Positions 1 to 8,368 are shown, numbered from the stretch's first letter. The stretch is 14,461 nucleotides of DNA from DATLFA01 sp039934635 (GCA_039934635.1 JBDTLT010000134.1:1-14461), one strand, 5' to 3'. Made by a program: numbers and translations. Notes: generated from the sequence alone by a model not told the origin.

Positions 1-2191
1 TCTCGATCCCCTCCGCGACAACGTCGAGACCGAAGCTGTGCCCGAGGTCGATGATCGACGCCACGATGGCCGTGTCCTTCGCGACGATGCCGACCCCGGC
101 AACGAAACTGCGATCGATCTTGAGAACGTCCAGCGGTGTGCGCCTGAGGTTGCTCATCGACGAATAGCCGGTCCCGAAGTCGTCCATCGAGAGCCGCACA
201 CCCAGCTGACGGAGGTCCTGGAGCACGAGATCGGAGGCGTCCGAGTCGTCCATCACCGCGGTCTCGGTGATCTCGAGTGTGAGCGCGCTCGAAGGCAACT
301 CTGCCGCCGCCAAGATCGCGCGAACCCGATCCGCGAACGCATCGTCGGAAAGCTGGCGGGCGGACACATTCACTGCAACCGCGATCCCGTCATCGAACGA
401 CTGCGCTCGCCACGACGCGAGCTGCTGGCAAGCGGCCACGAGCACCCACTCGCCGAGCACGTGGATGAGCCCGTTGGCTTCCGCCACGGGAATGAATTCG
501 TCGGGTCCGACCGCCCCGAAGTGTCGGTTGTTCCAACGCAACAGCGCCTCGAACTCGGTGAGTCGACCCGATGCCAACGAGATCACCGGTTGATAGAGGA
601 CTGTCATCTCTCCACGGTCGATGGCGTGGCGCAGCTCTTCGGCCATCTCCGCCCGCCGCCGGATATGGGCTGCGAGCGCATCATCGAACAGTGAGATATT
701 GAGTCCAGGCGTCCGTTTCGCGTCACGAAGCGCGATCTCGGCGCGGTCAATGAGGCCGACTGCGGTGATCGGGTCGTCACCGTCGAAGAAGGCGGCGCCG
801 ATGCTGGCATTCAACTGAAAATGGTTCGCGCCTACGGCTACGCCAACCGCAAGGCTGAGTGTCAGTTTCGTAGCGGCTGCCAGAACGGCGTCGGGGCCTG
901 ACAGACCGGTGCAGAGGATCACGAACTTGTCCCCGCCGAGACGAGCCAGAACGTCGCCGTCGCTGACGGTGCGACCCAAGATCTCTGCAACCGAGCAGAG
1001 CACCGAGTCACCGACTGGGGACCCGAAACGGTCGTTGATCTTCTTGAAGTCGTCGAGATCGATCGTGAATACCGCGACACCCGAACCGGGTTCGTCGCCG
1101 ACCGCCGCGAGGGTCGCGTTCAGGCGGTCGACGAAGAGGATCCTGTTCGGCAAACCGGTCAACGCATCGTGGTGGGCCTGGTATGTGAGCAGCCGGCTCA
1201 CCTCATTGCCGTCGGCGAGTTCGCTCGCCATGGATGCGACGACGAAGCTCGTGACCAAAGCGATGGCCAAGAAGATCTGCAACGTGATGATGTCCGCAGT
1301 GCGTTGTGTTGCCGAGAACGGCCCGTAACCCAGTGATGTCGCCACGTTCGCGCCGAGCGCGACGACGAACCCCGCGGCAGCTACCGACCGCCCACCGAAG
1401 CGCATCCCGGCCCAGATCAAGCACACGAGGATCAGGTACGGGAGAAGCGCCGCGCCGTTTTGCCCGACGTTTGCGAACGCCAACCCGGTCGCGACGGTGA
1501 CGAGCGCCATCAGCGCGGCAACCTCGTAGCGAGTGCGGCTATGGAACTTCGACGGCCGGTAATTCAGCAGCAGGGGCGCGACCACGAGCACGCCGAGGCC
1601 GTCACCGAGCACCCACTCGGACCACACGTCGAGCCATCGTTCGTTGTAGCCCACGACGTTGCCGACCGCTCCGATCGCCCCGCCGAGCATCGGCGCGATC
1701 ACGACCCCGATCGCGAAGAACACCAGCAAGGCCCGGTTGGGAGTCCACCGTCGCGAGGAGGCGAACCGGCGGACCACGATGGCAGCCAGAGCCGGCTCGA
1801 CACAGTTGCCGGCCGCCCACCAACATCCCGCAACAATCGGCATGAGGCCAACGACAAAGCCAACGATCGTCGGGACGAGCACCCCGCCGAACACCCACCC
1901 CCACCTTCTCGGCGGAACGACGATCAACGCAACGAGCGCCGCTCCGGCCGGCGGCCAGAACCCGGCGGCCGTTTCCGATGCATCACCCTTCCATATGACC
2001 GAAAGCCCAAGGGCGAGACACACGGATCCGACGACGAGAATGATCATCGGTCCGCTCGTGGCGGCGACGCGCTGCTCGGAAAGCGTGCGACCGGCGATAG
2101 CTGCGCTCGGGCCTGTCTTTCCCGCCCTGGTCGACTCCGACAATTCCGCCTCAAATCCTTGAAGGAGGAGGTGGTCAACATCGGTCGACAC
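1..2191 (-). CDS. MASE1-GGDEF-EAL cyclic-di-GMP protein with degenerate GGDKF motif (3' end cut by window edge)
   Basis: Read on the minus strand, this frame is open from a GTG at 2191 to the window edge (730 codons, C-terminus missing). Residues about 49-300 are a run of hydrophobic helices of the MASE1 sensor type. A GGDEF domain follows (about 325-485), starting near HHDALTGLPNR. Its active-site motif is GGDKF (residues 419-423, bases 923-937), with lysine where the catalytic glutamate is expected, and no RxxD inhibitory site precedes it. The EAL domain (about 500 onward) keeps EALLRW (E548), VNVSARQL, EITETA, DDFGTGYSS (D670, D671), KIDRSFV and VVAEGIE. By family knowledge this should be a membrane-bound phosphodiesterase cleaving c-di-GMP, with the GGDEF half regulatory or inactive; that activity is inferred. 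The start is uncertain: a TTG at 2143 has a better ribosome site (GAGGCGG, 3-4 bases upstream). Confidence 0.9.
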   Translation of the reverse strand, partial: MSTDVDHLLLQGFEAELSESTRAGKTGPSAAIAGRTLSEQRVAATSGPMIILVVGSVCLALGLSVIWKGDASETAAGFWPPAGAALVALIVVPPRRWGWVFGGVLVPTIVGFVVGLMPIVAGCWWAAGNCVEPALAAIVVRRFASSRRWTPNRALLVFFAIGVVIAPMLGGAIGAVGNVVGYNERWLDVWSEWVLGDGLGVLVVAPLLLNYRPSKFHSRTRYEVAALMALVTVATGLAFANVGQNGAALLPYLILVCLIWAGMRFGGRSVAAAGFVVALGANVATSLGYGPFSATQRTADIITLQIFLAIALVTSFVVASMASELADGNEVSRLLTYQAHHDALTGLPNRILFVDRLNATLAAVGDEPGSGVAVFTIDLDDFKKINDRFGSPVGDSVLCSVAEILGRTVSDGDVLARLGGDKFVILCTGLSGPDAVLAAATKLTLSLAVGVAVGANHFQLNASIGAAFFDGDDPITAVGLIDRAEIALRDAKRTPGLNISLFDDALAAHIRRRAEMAEELRHAIDRGEMTVLYQPVISLASGRLTEFEALLRWNNRHFGAVGPDEFIPVAEANGLIHVLGEWVLVAACQQLASWRAQSFDDGIAVAVNVSARQLSDDAFADRVRAILAAAELPSSALTLEITETAVMDDSDASDLVLQDLRQLGVRLSMDDFGTGYSSMSNLRRTPLDVLKIDRSFVAGVGIVAKDTAIVASIIDLGHSFGLDVVAEGIE

Positions 2192-2343
2192 TCAACCCGT
2201 GCCGTCACAGACGGTACGGTCCTGCTATCGGCGCCGAGGACCTCGTCTAAAGGCTCTCGACAAACTTGAGTGTGTCGCCCGCGAGGCACCGACTCGATGG
2301 TGGTGCCGGCAACGTTGTCTTCTTCGACCAGTCGCTGTTCACG

Positions 2344-2363
2344 ATGTTCGGACTTCCGGACAT
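2344..2363 (-). terminator. Candidate terminator hairpin downstream of the sigma factor gene
   Basis: Arms ATGTTCGG (2344-2351) and CCGGACAT (2356-2363) form an 8-bp stem with one G-U pair and a 4-base loop, 20 bases past the sigma factor stop. There is no T-run, as is common in high-GC actinobacteria. The rest of the 191-bp gap (2192-2382) holds no gene I can support. Any promoter for the GGDEF-EAL gene should lie in it, but I could not identify one. Confidence 0.4.
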
Positions 2364-2382
2364 GGTCGAGGTGAGCGCAGAT

Positions 2383-3405
2383 TCAGCGCGGGTGAGCGGA
2401 TGGCCCCGTCGGTGCGTCGGCGCTCGGGTGAGGGAGGACTTCGGGGAGACCGAAGCGCGTGACGAGTCGCGGCCCACCGAACCGGGTCACGGTGGTGACG
2501 TGGTCGTGATCGATGGTGAGCACGATGAGTCCGTTGGCGCGTGACTGGGAGGTGACTGGGTCGGGGAGGTAGTAGCCGTAGGCAGGTTGGCCATTGGCGC
2601 GCGTGGGGACGAGTTGGAGGTCTGGCCCCCAGAATCCGCGCCATCGGAGGTAGTCGGCGACGGCGAGGGCGCCGTTGCACTCGATGGGTTCCGGTGGCAT
2701 GGACAGGCGTGCGTCGTCGCTGAGGATGGCGAGCACACGTTCGAGGTCGCCATGTTGGAACGCATCGGCGAAGCGCTGCGCCACGGCGGCTTCCGCTGAC
2801 GAGCGAGGAAGTGGCACGTCCTCCGGCGAGCGGTGCGGACGGAATCCGTCGCGGGCGCGCACGAGTGCGCTGTTGATCGACACGGCGGTGGTACCCAAGA
2901 TCTCGGCGGCTTCCGCAGCGGGGAAGCCGAGTACATCGCGCAACACGAGCACGGCGCGTTGTTTCGGCGGGAGCTTCTGCAGCCCGGCGACGAATGCCAA
3001 CGCAATCGACTCGCGTGTGTCGTAGCGAGCTTCGGGGCCGTCGTCGCGTGCGCCCAGGAGCGTGTCGGGGAACGGCTCCAACCACCACGGGTCGCCGGCC
3101 GGGCCGATGCCAGCAGGATCGTCCGGGCGGTTCGCTGGTTGCGGTCGGCGCGAGTTGTCGCGGAGGTGGTTCAGGCAACGGTTCGTGGCGATCCGATAGA
3201 GCCACCCCCGGAGCGACTTCCCATCGAAACTGTCGAGGGCACGCCAAGCGGACACCAGCACCTCCTGGAGAACATCCTCGGCGTCGTGGAAGGAGCCGAG
3301 CGATCGATAGCAGTGGACGAGGAGCTCCCGGCGGTATGGGGCGACGAGTTCGTCGAAGGCGCCGTCGTCGCCCAGTCGGGCGCGTTCGAGGATCGTGTCG
3401 TCCAT
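2383..3405 (-). CDS. ECF sigma factor with C-terminal SnoaL-like domain (SigG/SigX5-like, TIGR02960 type)
   Basis: This 340-aa protein directs RNA polymerase to a specific promoter set. Region 2 spans residues 14-83 (ELLVHCYRSLGSFHDAEDVL, then GWLYRIATNRCLNHL). Region 4 spans about 133-187, with the helix-turn-helix at GFPAAEAAEILGTTAVSINS. Residues about 205-310 form a SnoaL/NTF2-like domain (FADAFQHGDLERVLAILSDD, then a WRGFWGPDLQLVPTRANG segment). This architecture and length match SigG-like ECF factors, which often have no separate anti-sigma gene and are modulated by the fused domain. None is visible next to it here. I chose ATG 3405 because AGGAGAGG lies 12 bases upstream; GTG at 3435 would add 10 residues. 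It is divergent from the SDR-exporter genes, which are therefore its likeliest targets (inference). Confidence 0.92.
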   Translation of the reverse strand: MDDTILERARLGDDGAFDELVAPYRRELLVHCYRSLGSFHDAEDVLQEVLVSAWRALDSFDGKSLRGWLYRIATNRCLNHLRDNSRRPQPANRPDDPAGIGPAGDPWWLEPFPDTLLGARDDGPEARYDTRESIALAFVAGLQKLPPKQRAVLVLRDVLGFPAAEAAEILGTTAVSINSALVRARDGFRPHRSPEDVPLPRSSAEAAVAQRFADAFQHGDLERVLAILSDDARLSMPPEPIECNGALAVADYLRWRGFWGPDLQLVPTRANGQPAYGYYLPDPVTSQSRANGLIVLTIDHDHVTTVTRFGGPRLVTRFGLPEVLPHPSADAPTGPSAHPR

Positions 3406-3531
3406 GCGGGTGCGATTCCTCTCCTCGGTGGCCACGACGGTAACAACACCATCCGCCGAGCGAATTCATCGGTGAGGCGTCGGCCCATCTCGTGTTTCAA
3501 CCGTGAGAGTCCACCACCACGGGAGCACCAC
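3406..3531. promoter_or_regulatory. Divergent promoter region between sigma factor and SDR genes
   Basis: These 126 bp must hold the promoters for the leftward sigma factor gene and the rightward SDR-exporter unit. The SDR ribosome site GGGAG is at 3521-3525, six bases before its ATG. The sigma gene's AGGAGAGG is the complement of 3418-3425. I could not assign a convincing -35/-10 or ECF-type promoter pair by eye. Confidence 0.55.
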
Positions 3532-4284
3532 ATGACCACCTCCGACCTCATCGGCGTCACCGCCGTCGTCACCGGCGCCAGCCGTGGCTTCGGCCGATCG
3601 ATCGCCATCCGTCTCGCCCGAGCCGGAGCCGACGTCGTCGGCGTCGCCCGGGACCGCGCCGCGCTGCTGGACCTGCACGAGCATCTCGGGGCATCGTTCA
3701 CCCCCGTTGCCGGCAACGTCACCGATCCGGACCTGGCGGCACAGCTCATCAGCAGGCACCGGCCGCAGGTGCTGGTGCTCAACGCCGGAGCGACACCGAT
3801 TGCCGCCCGCGTGCAGGACCAATCGTGGGCGTCGTTCAGCGACAACTGGAACACCGACGTCCGGCAGTCCTTCGAATTCACCCGTGCCGCTCTCGGCCTG
3901 CCTCTGGATGCGGGTTCGCTCGTCATCAACATGTCGAGCGGCGCCGCCCTAGCGGGCTCGCCTCTGAGCGGCGGGTACGCCGGCGCCAAGGCGATGGTCA
4001 GATTCATCAGTTCGTACGCCGCCGCCGAATCGGGCCGGCTCGGGTTGGGGATCCGGTTCGTATCCGTGCTGCCGAAACTGACGCCGGCAACGGCGCTCGG
4101 CGCCGCGTTCGTCGACGGTTACGCCGCCTACTCGGGTACGGATCGGGCGACGTATCTCACTCAGCTCGGTGCGACACTGACCGCAGACCAAGTCGGCCTG
4201 GCCGTCACCGAGATTGCGACCGACGCCAGCAAAACTGCAGCGTCGTACATGCTGACGGCCGCCGGCCTGCAGGAGCTGTCATGA
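3532..4284 (+). CDS. Short-chain dehydrogenase/reductase (SDR)
   Basis: This 250-aa cytosolic NAD(P)-dependent oxidoreductase has the usual classical-SDR length. It shows the cofactor-binding glycine motif TGASRGFG (residues 14-21), NAGA (84-87), an active-site Asn near 107, Ser136 in NMSSG, and the catalytic YAGAK (Tyr149, Lys153). The Ser-to-Tyr spacing of 13 is canonical, so it should be active. The sequence does not show the substrate. The ATG at 3532 is preceded by GGGAG at a 6-base spacing. Its stop overlaps the next gene's start in ATGA, so the reductase and exporter are probably translationally coupled. The pairing suggests reduction or oxidation of a small molecule that is then exported, or two arms of one stress response (inference). 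Confidence 0.92.
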   Translation: MTTSDLIGVTAVVTGASRGFGRSIAIRLARAGADVVGVARDRAALLDLHEHLGASFTPVAGNVTDPDLAAQLISRHRPQVLVLNAGATPIAARVQDQSWASFSDNWNTDVRQSFEFTRAALGLPLDAGSLVINMSSGAALAGSPLSGGYAGAKAMVRFISSYAAAESGRLGLGIRFVSVLPKLTPATALGAAFVDGYAAYSGTDRATYLTQLGATLTADQVGLAVTEIATDASKTAASYMLTAAGLQELS

Positions 4285-5816
4285 CCGGCGCGTTCGTCAC
4301 TGACGATCTGCGCACCACGGTGGGCGACCACCGTGGCCGAGCGCTGGCGGTTCTGTGTGCGGCGGTGTTCGTGATCAACGTCGACACCACGATCGTGAAC
4401 ATCGCCTTGCCGGCCCTCGTCCGCCAAGTGGGTGCGTCCACGAGCGACCTGCAGTGGATCGTCGACGCGTACAACCTCACCTTCGCTGCACTCGTCCTCG
4501 CCGCGGGCAGCCTCGGCGATCGCTACGGACGAAAGGGGACCCTCGTGTCCGGGCTCGCCGTCTTCGGTGCTTCGACGGCGATCGGTGGTTTGGTCGACAC
4601 CGCTCACGAGTTACTGGTCGTGCGCGCCGCGATGGGTGTGGGAGCGGCGTTGATCTTCCCGGCCACGCTGTCGATCATTTCCAACCTCTATGCCGACCGG
4701 ACCGAGCGGGCAAAGGCGATCGGGACGTGGGGTGCGATGACCGGCCTCGGAGTCGCGTTTGGTCCTGTCACCGGCGGGTTCCTCCTCGAGCACTTCTGGT
4801 GGGGGAGCGTGTTCGTGGTGATGGCGCCGGTCGCCGGCCTCACGCTCTTGGCCGCGGTCCGGTTCGTTCCCACCTCACGTGACCCGTCGACGCCCCCACT
4901 CGACGTCGCCGGGCTGGTGCTGTCGACGATCGCGATCGGCACGCTCGTGTACACGATCATCGAGGCCCCGGTACGGGGTTGGGGATCCTTGTCGACCGTC
5001 GCGGGGTTCGCCGGCGCCGTAGTAGTGGCGGCGGCGTTCATCGGTTGGGAACGTCGACAGGCCGACCCGATGCTCGACCGTTCGTTGTTCGCGAACCTCC
5101 GCTTCAGCGCCGCCAGCGGATCGGTGACCGTGTCGTTCTTCGCACTCGCCGGGTTCGTGTTCATGATCACCCAGTACTTCCAGTTCCTCAAGGACTACAC
5201 GCCGCTCAGCACCGGCCTTCGTATCCTTCCCGTCGCGCTCAGTATCGGAGCCGGATCACTGCTCGGCGTACGACTGTCGGTGAGCATCGGCAACAAGACG
5301 ATCGTCGCTCTCGGCCTCGCGATTTTCGGCGCGTCGTTCGCCTGGGTCTCCACGGCAAGCACCGCGACGCCCTACCTGGAGATCGCCGGACAGATGGTGC
5401 TCGCAGGCATCGGTCTCGGCTTCACCACCGCACCTGCTACCGAAGCCATCATGGGCGTGGTCCCGCCCGACAAGGCCGGCGTCGGCTCGGCGGTCAACGA
5501 CGCCACCCGCGAGCTCGGCGGCACCCTCGGTGTTGCGATCATCGGCAGTATCTACGTCTCGATCTATCGAGCAGGCCTCGACACCTCGAACCTCGTCATG
5601 TCGCCCGATTCACGAGTTGCAGCAAAGGAGTCGATCGGCGCGGCCATCGCGACAGCCAACCGACTCGGGACCGACGGGACCGCGCTCCTCGACACCGCCA
5701 CCCGATCGTTCTTCGACGGCTTCCAAGTCGGCTGTCTCGTCGCCTCTGCTGTCCTGTTCGTCGGAGCGGTGTTCGCGGCGATCCTGCTCCCTTCGGCGCC
5801 GACCACACCGCCATGA
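4281..5816 (+). CDS. MFS drug exporter, DHA2 (EmrB/QacA) family, first copy
   Basis: This 511-aa integral membrane protein is of the size expected for 14-helix proton-driven multidrug exporters. Visible motifs are the helix-1 signature VINVDTTIVNIALP (31-44, Asp35), motif A GSLGDRYGRK (76-85), the antiporter motif GLGVAFGPVTGG (about 155-166) and the late DHA2 signature VNDATRELGGTLGVAIIGS. The ATG at 4281 sits inside the SDR stop (ATGA, 4281-4284), and no separate ribosome site is obvious, which fits coupling. The cargo cannot be read from sequence. It is followed by a second, related exporter, so the pair probably arose by duplication or by joint acquisition. Both may respond to the divergent ECF sigma factor (inference from position). 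Confidence 0.93.
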   Translation: MTGAFVTDDLRTTVGDHRGRALAVLCAAVFVINVDTTIVNIALPALVRQVGASTSDLQWIVDAYNLTFAALVLAAGSLGDRYGRKGTLVSGLAVFGASTAIGGLVDTAHELLVVRAAMGVGAALIFPATLSIISNLYADRTERAKAIGTWGAMTGLGVAFGPVTGGFLLEHFWWGSVFVVMAPVAGLTLLAAVRFVPTSRDPSTPPLDVAGLVLSTIAIGTLVYTIIEAPVRGWGSLSTVAGFAGAVVVAAAFIGWERRQADPMLDRSLFANLRFSAASGSVTVSFFALAGFVFMITQYFQFLKDYTPLSTGLRILPVALSIGAGSLLGVRLSVSIGNKTIVALGLAIFGASFAWVSTASTATPYLEIAGQMVLAGIGLGFTTAPATEAIMGVVPPDKAGVGSAVNDATRELGGTLGVAIIGSIYVSIYRAGLDTSNLVMSPDSRVAAKESIGAAIATANRLGTDGTALLDTATRSFFDGFQVGCLVASAVLFVGAVFAAILLPSAPTTPP

Positions 5817-5929
5817 CCCGCACCAAATCACGGGTACGTCCCCTCGGTCGGCCCGGCGCGCCGACGTCCGCAGCCCGCGTCTCATCTTGTCCGGCGCGTC
5901 ATGCGTCGACAACGACTCGATCTACACCA

Positions 5930-5948
5930 GGCGGAGCAAGGCTCCGCC
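5930..5948 (+). terminator. Perfect 8-bp hairpin between the two exporter genes
   Basis: GGCGGAGC (5930-5937) and GCTCCGCC (5941-5948) are perfect inverted repeats around the loop AAG, in the 238-bp gap between the exporters. It lies 114 bases past the first exporter's stop and has no T-run. It could be a terminator or attenuator, or an operator-like palindrome controlling the second exporter. Nothing else in 5817-6054 looks coding or clearly promoter-like. Confidence 0.4.
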
Positions 5949-6054
5949 AGATCTGAGGGGTCGATCCCAATGCGTTCCGACGTCCCTTACCCGCACAGTG
6001 CGACCCACAGAAGCCACCGCCACACCAATCCCGCATCGCGATCGAGGAGTCATC

Positions 6055-7686
6055 ATGCACGGCAGCCCGACCACCCAATCCCACGGTCCCGCCCATCCCA
6101 GCGATCCCCGCCGATGGCACGTCCTCGGCGTGCTCGTTCTCGCCCTCCTCGTGACGTCCATCGACCACACGATCATCAACGTGGCGATGCCCCGACTGGT
6201 CAGCGACCTCGGCGCGAGCTCGGCGCAGCTCCAATGGGTCGTCGCGTCCTACACAATTGTGTTCGCCGGTCTGCTGCTCACCGCCGGCAGCCTCGGTGAC
6301 CGGTTCGGACGCCGCCACGCGCTCCTCGCTGGGTTGGTCACGTTTCTCGTCGGCTCGGTGGTCGCGGCAACAGCAGGTTCGACAACCGCGCTGATCGCCG
6401 GCCGCAGCGTCATGGGCGCCGGGGGTGCCCTCATCATGCCGACGACGCTGTCAATACTCGTCAACGTGTTCGGCGACCCCCGCGAACGCGCCAAGGCGAT
6501 CGCTGCATGGACCGCCGCAAGTGCTGCGGGCATCGCCCTCGGACCGATCATCGGTGGCGCGTTGATGCGCAGCTTCTCGTGGTCGTCGGTGTTCTGGATC
6601 AACGTGCCGCTGCTCGTCGCCGCCATCGTCGGAGCACTGCACCTCGTCCCGGACTCGCGCGACCCCCACGCAACGCGGCTCGATCCGGTCGGAGCTGTCC
6701 TGTCCGTCGCCGCGATCGGCTCGCTCGTGTACGCCATCATCCAAGCCCCCGAACGCGGCTGGACATCCGGACCGTCGATCGTCAACTTCACGCTCGGCAC
6801 CGTTCTCGGCGCCGTGTTCGTCGCCTGGGAGTTGCGCAGGGGGGAACCGATGCTCGACGTCAATCTGTTCCGTAGCCGCGGCTTCTCAGCCGGCAGCATC
6901 ACGCTCACTTTGCTGTTCTTCGCCATGGCCGGCACGGTCTTCCTGCAAGCGCAGTACCTCCAATTCGTCCTCGGCTACACCCCGCTCGTCGCGGGCTTCG
7001 CCATCGTCCCCGCCGCCATGGCGATGCTGATCGGCACCGGAGCAGGCGCCCACCTCGCCGCATCCCACGGCGCACGAATCGCCGTCACCACCGGAACGCT
7101 CCTCTCCACCGCCGGCATCGCCGTCCAAGCAGCGTTTGCCCACGGTGGCGGCTACCTGCCCACCGGAATCGGGCTCTTCCTGTTCGGCCTCGGCGCTGGA
7201 GTCGCCATGCCCGCAGCAACAGAGGTGATCATGGCATCGCTTCCCCCCGCACGTGCCGGGGTCGGCTCTGCTGTCAACGACACCGTCCGCGAGTTCGGCG
7301 GCGCTCTCGGAGTTGCGGTCATCGGAAGCATCGCCGCCACCAGCTACGCCTCGTCGATGAACCAAGAGCTTCGCCGCTTCCCCGACCTCCGCGCGGTCGA
7401 CCGCGCGATCATCACCAACAACGTCGGCGCGGCCATCGACACCAGCCGCCACCTCGGCACGCAAGGTGACCAGATCGCATCCGCTGCTCGGGCCGCGTTC
7501 GTGGACTCCATGAACCACTCGCTGTGGATCGCCGCTGCGCTCGCACTCTGCGCGGCCGTCGTAGCTCTCACTCAGCTGCCCGCTCGCGCGACGAACGCAT
7601 TGGACGATCCTCGAGTCGCGGAGACCGGACACCCACAGCGGGTCCCGGCCACTCAGGCGGCCCACGCAGCAGAGGTTTCGGCGTAA
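6055..7686 (+). CDS. MFS drug exporter, DHA2 (EmrB/QacA) family, second copy
   Basis: This 543-aa integral membrane exporter is clearly related to the preceding one. It shows SIDHTIINVAMP (helix 1, Asp37), motif A GSLGDRFGRR (78-87), GIALGPIIGG (159-168), the segment APERGW after helix 6, and VNDTVREFGGALGVAVIGS near the end. It has a polar 20-residue N-terminal lead and a longer Ala/Pro-rich C-terminal tail (about 30 residues) than its neighbour. The frame is open far upstream, but ATG 6055 is preferred because GAGGAG sits five bases before it and the protein then begins as DHA2 members do. The 238-bp gap before it suggests its own promoter, unlike the first copy. The substrate is unknown. 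Confidence 0.93.
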   Translation: MHGSPTTQSHGPAHPSDPRRWHVLGVLVLALLVTSIDHTIINVAMPRLVSDLGASSAQLQWVVASYTIVFAGLLLTAGSLGDRFGRRHALLAGLVTFLVGSVVAATAGSTTALIAGRSVMGAGGALIMPTTLSILVNVFGDPRERAKAIAAWTAASAAGIALGPIIGGALMRSFSWSSVFWINVPLLVAAIVGALHLVPDSRDPHATRLDPVGAVLSVAAIGSLVYAIIQAPERGWTSGPSIVNFTLGTVLGAVFVAWELRRGEPMLDVNLFRSRGFSAGSITLTLLFFAMAGTVFLQAQYLQFVLGYTPLVAGFAIVPAAMAMLIGTGAGAHLAASHGARIAVTTGTLLSTAGIAVQAAFAHGGGYLPTGIGLFLFGLGAGVAMPAATEVIMASLPPARAGVGSAVNDTVREFGGALGVAVIGSIAATSYASSMNQELRRFPDLRAVDRAIITNNVGAAIDTSRHLGTQGDQIASAARAAFVDSMNHSLWIAAALALCAAVVALTQLPARATNALDDPRVAETGHPQRVPATQAAHAAEVSA

Positions 7687-7701
7687 CGAATCCCGACTGC
7701 A

Positions 7702-7742
7702 CGATCATCACCTCGGCGGCATCTCCGTCGAGGTGACGATCG
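7702..7742. terminator. Strong long hairpin after the second exporter
   Basis: Arms 7702-7719 and 7725-7742 pair over 18 positions with one A-C mismatch and one G-U pair around the loop CATCT. The core is CACCTCGGCGG paired with CCGTCGAGGTG. It starts 16 bases after the exporter's TAA. It is the most stable hairpin I see in the window and most likely ends the sigma-side transcription unit, despite lacking a T-run. Confidence 0.65.
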
Positions 7743-7798
7743 CGTCCAGCAGAAGTTTCACGAAGGCCGGACCGTACTGGCCGGGCCGTACCATTTGA

Positions 7799-8368
7799 CC
7801 CTGCGACCTTCGGGTCATCGTCAAAAGACGACATGTAGAGATCGGCGCCGAGCGCCGCGCCGGGTTCCACATTCACGACCTGCTCGACAATCTCGCCCGG
7901 CCGAGCGCAACGACGATCGTGCCTGATCTGCAGGACCTCGAGATCGGGCAGTGGATCCCAATGTCGCCGTCGTCGACACCGACCGACCGGACAGCGATGC
8001 GCGTGGATTCGTTCGAGGTCGGGTCGTGGATGTTGTGGACCAAGCCGGACAGCACGTGGTCATGGCGATTGACGCCCACCGCCTCAGGTGGCACTCACCT
8101 CGTTGCTCGAATCCATGCCGTCTACGACTGGTCACACCCGCCGATGGCGGTCCTCGGAATCGTCCTGATGGAATTCAGCGACTTCGCGAGGATGCGGCGA
8201 ATGCTGCGCGGGATCAAGAGCCGAGCAGAGGCGACGGCTCGCAACAACACAACGAGGGCTGCCGACAGCGGTACTACCAGATGCGAGCTTTGCGCGTCGG
8301 AAGCGCCGCAGAGCATCGCCGCCCGTGACCGAGTGCGACTGATTCACGTCGCGATCGAGGGCCGGTGA
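7799..8368 (+). pseudogene. Decayed SRPBCC (START/Bet v 1-like) domain gene
   Basis: The frame open from 7799 to the TGA at 8366-8368 encodes recognisable SRPBCC-type sequence from about 7835: VEIGAERRAGFHIHDLLDNL, then IVPDLQDLEIGQWIPM, then a Trp-rich strand (VGSWMLWTKPDSTWSWRL) and the closing helix DFARMRRMLRGIKSRAE. The N-terminal third of the domain is missing. An in-frame TGA lies at 7796, and there is no ATG, GTG or TTG before a GTG at 7919, which falls inside the conserved region and has no good ribosome site. About 50 residues with no domain character follow the normal end of the domain. I therefore read it as a 5'-truncated or frameshifted relic. A short functional protein starting at GTG 7919 (149 aa) is the less likely alternative. 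Confidence 0.6.

Noticed and set aside
1460..2269. Plus-strand open frame of 269 codons
   Set aside because: It lies antisense to the MASE1 region and its protein is Arg/His/Pro/Asp-rich with no domain, which is typical of a shadow frame in GC-rich DNA.
2266..2400. Plus-strand segment reading GNVVFFDQSLFTMFGLPDM
   Set aside because: It looks protein-like, but I cannot match it to a family. It has no ribosome site and runs into the antisense of the sigma gene, so it could be chance or a tiny relic.
2339..3469. Minus-strand open frame of 376 codons overlapping the sigma factor gene
   Set aside because: It is in another frame of the same strand and is extremely Arg/Pro-rich. The ECF sigma factor frame fully explains the region.
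2833..3531. Long upstream extension of the SDR frame
   Set aside because: It is antisense to the sigma factor gene and has no domain. The SDR fold begins right after ATG 3532, which has a good ribosome site.
5530..6054. Upstream extension of the second exporter frame
   Set aside because: It overlaps the first exporter out of frame and is Ser/Arg-rich without helices. ATG 6055 has a strong ribosome site.
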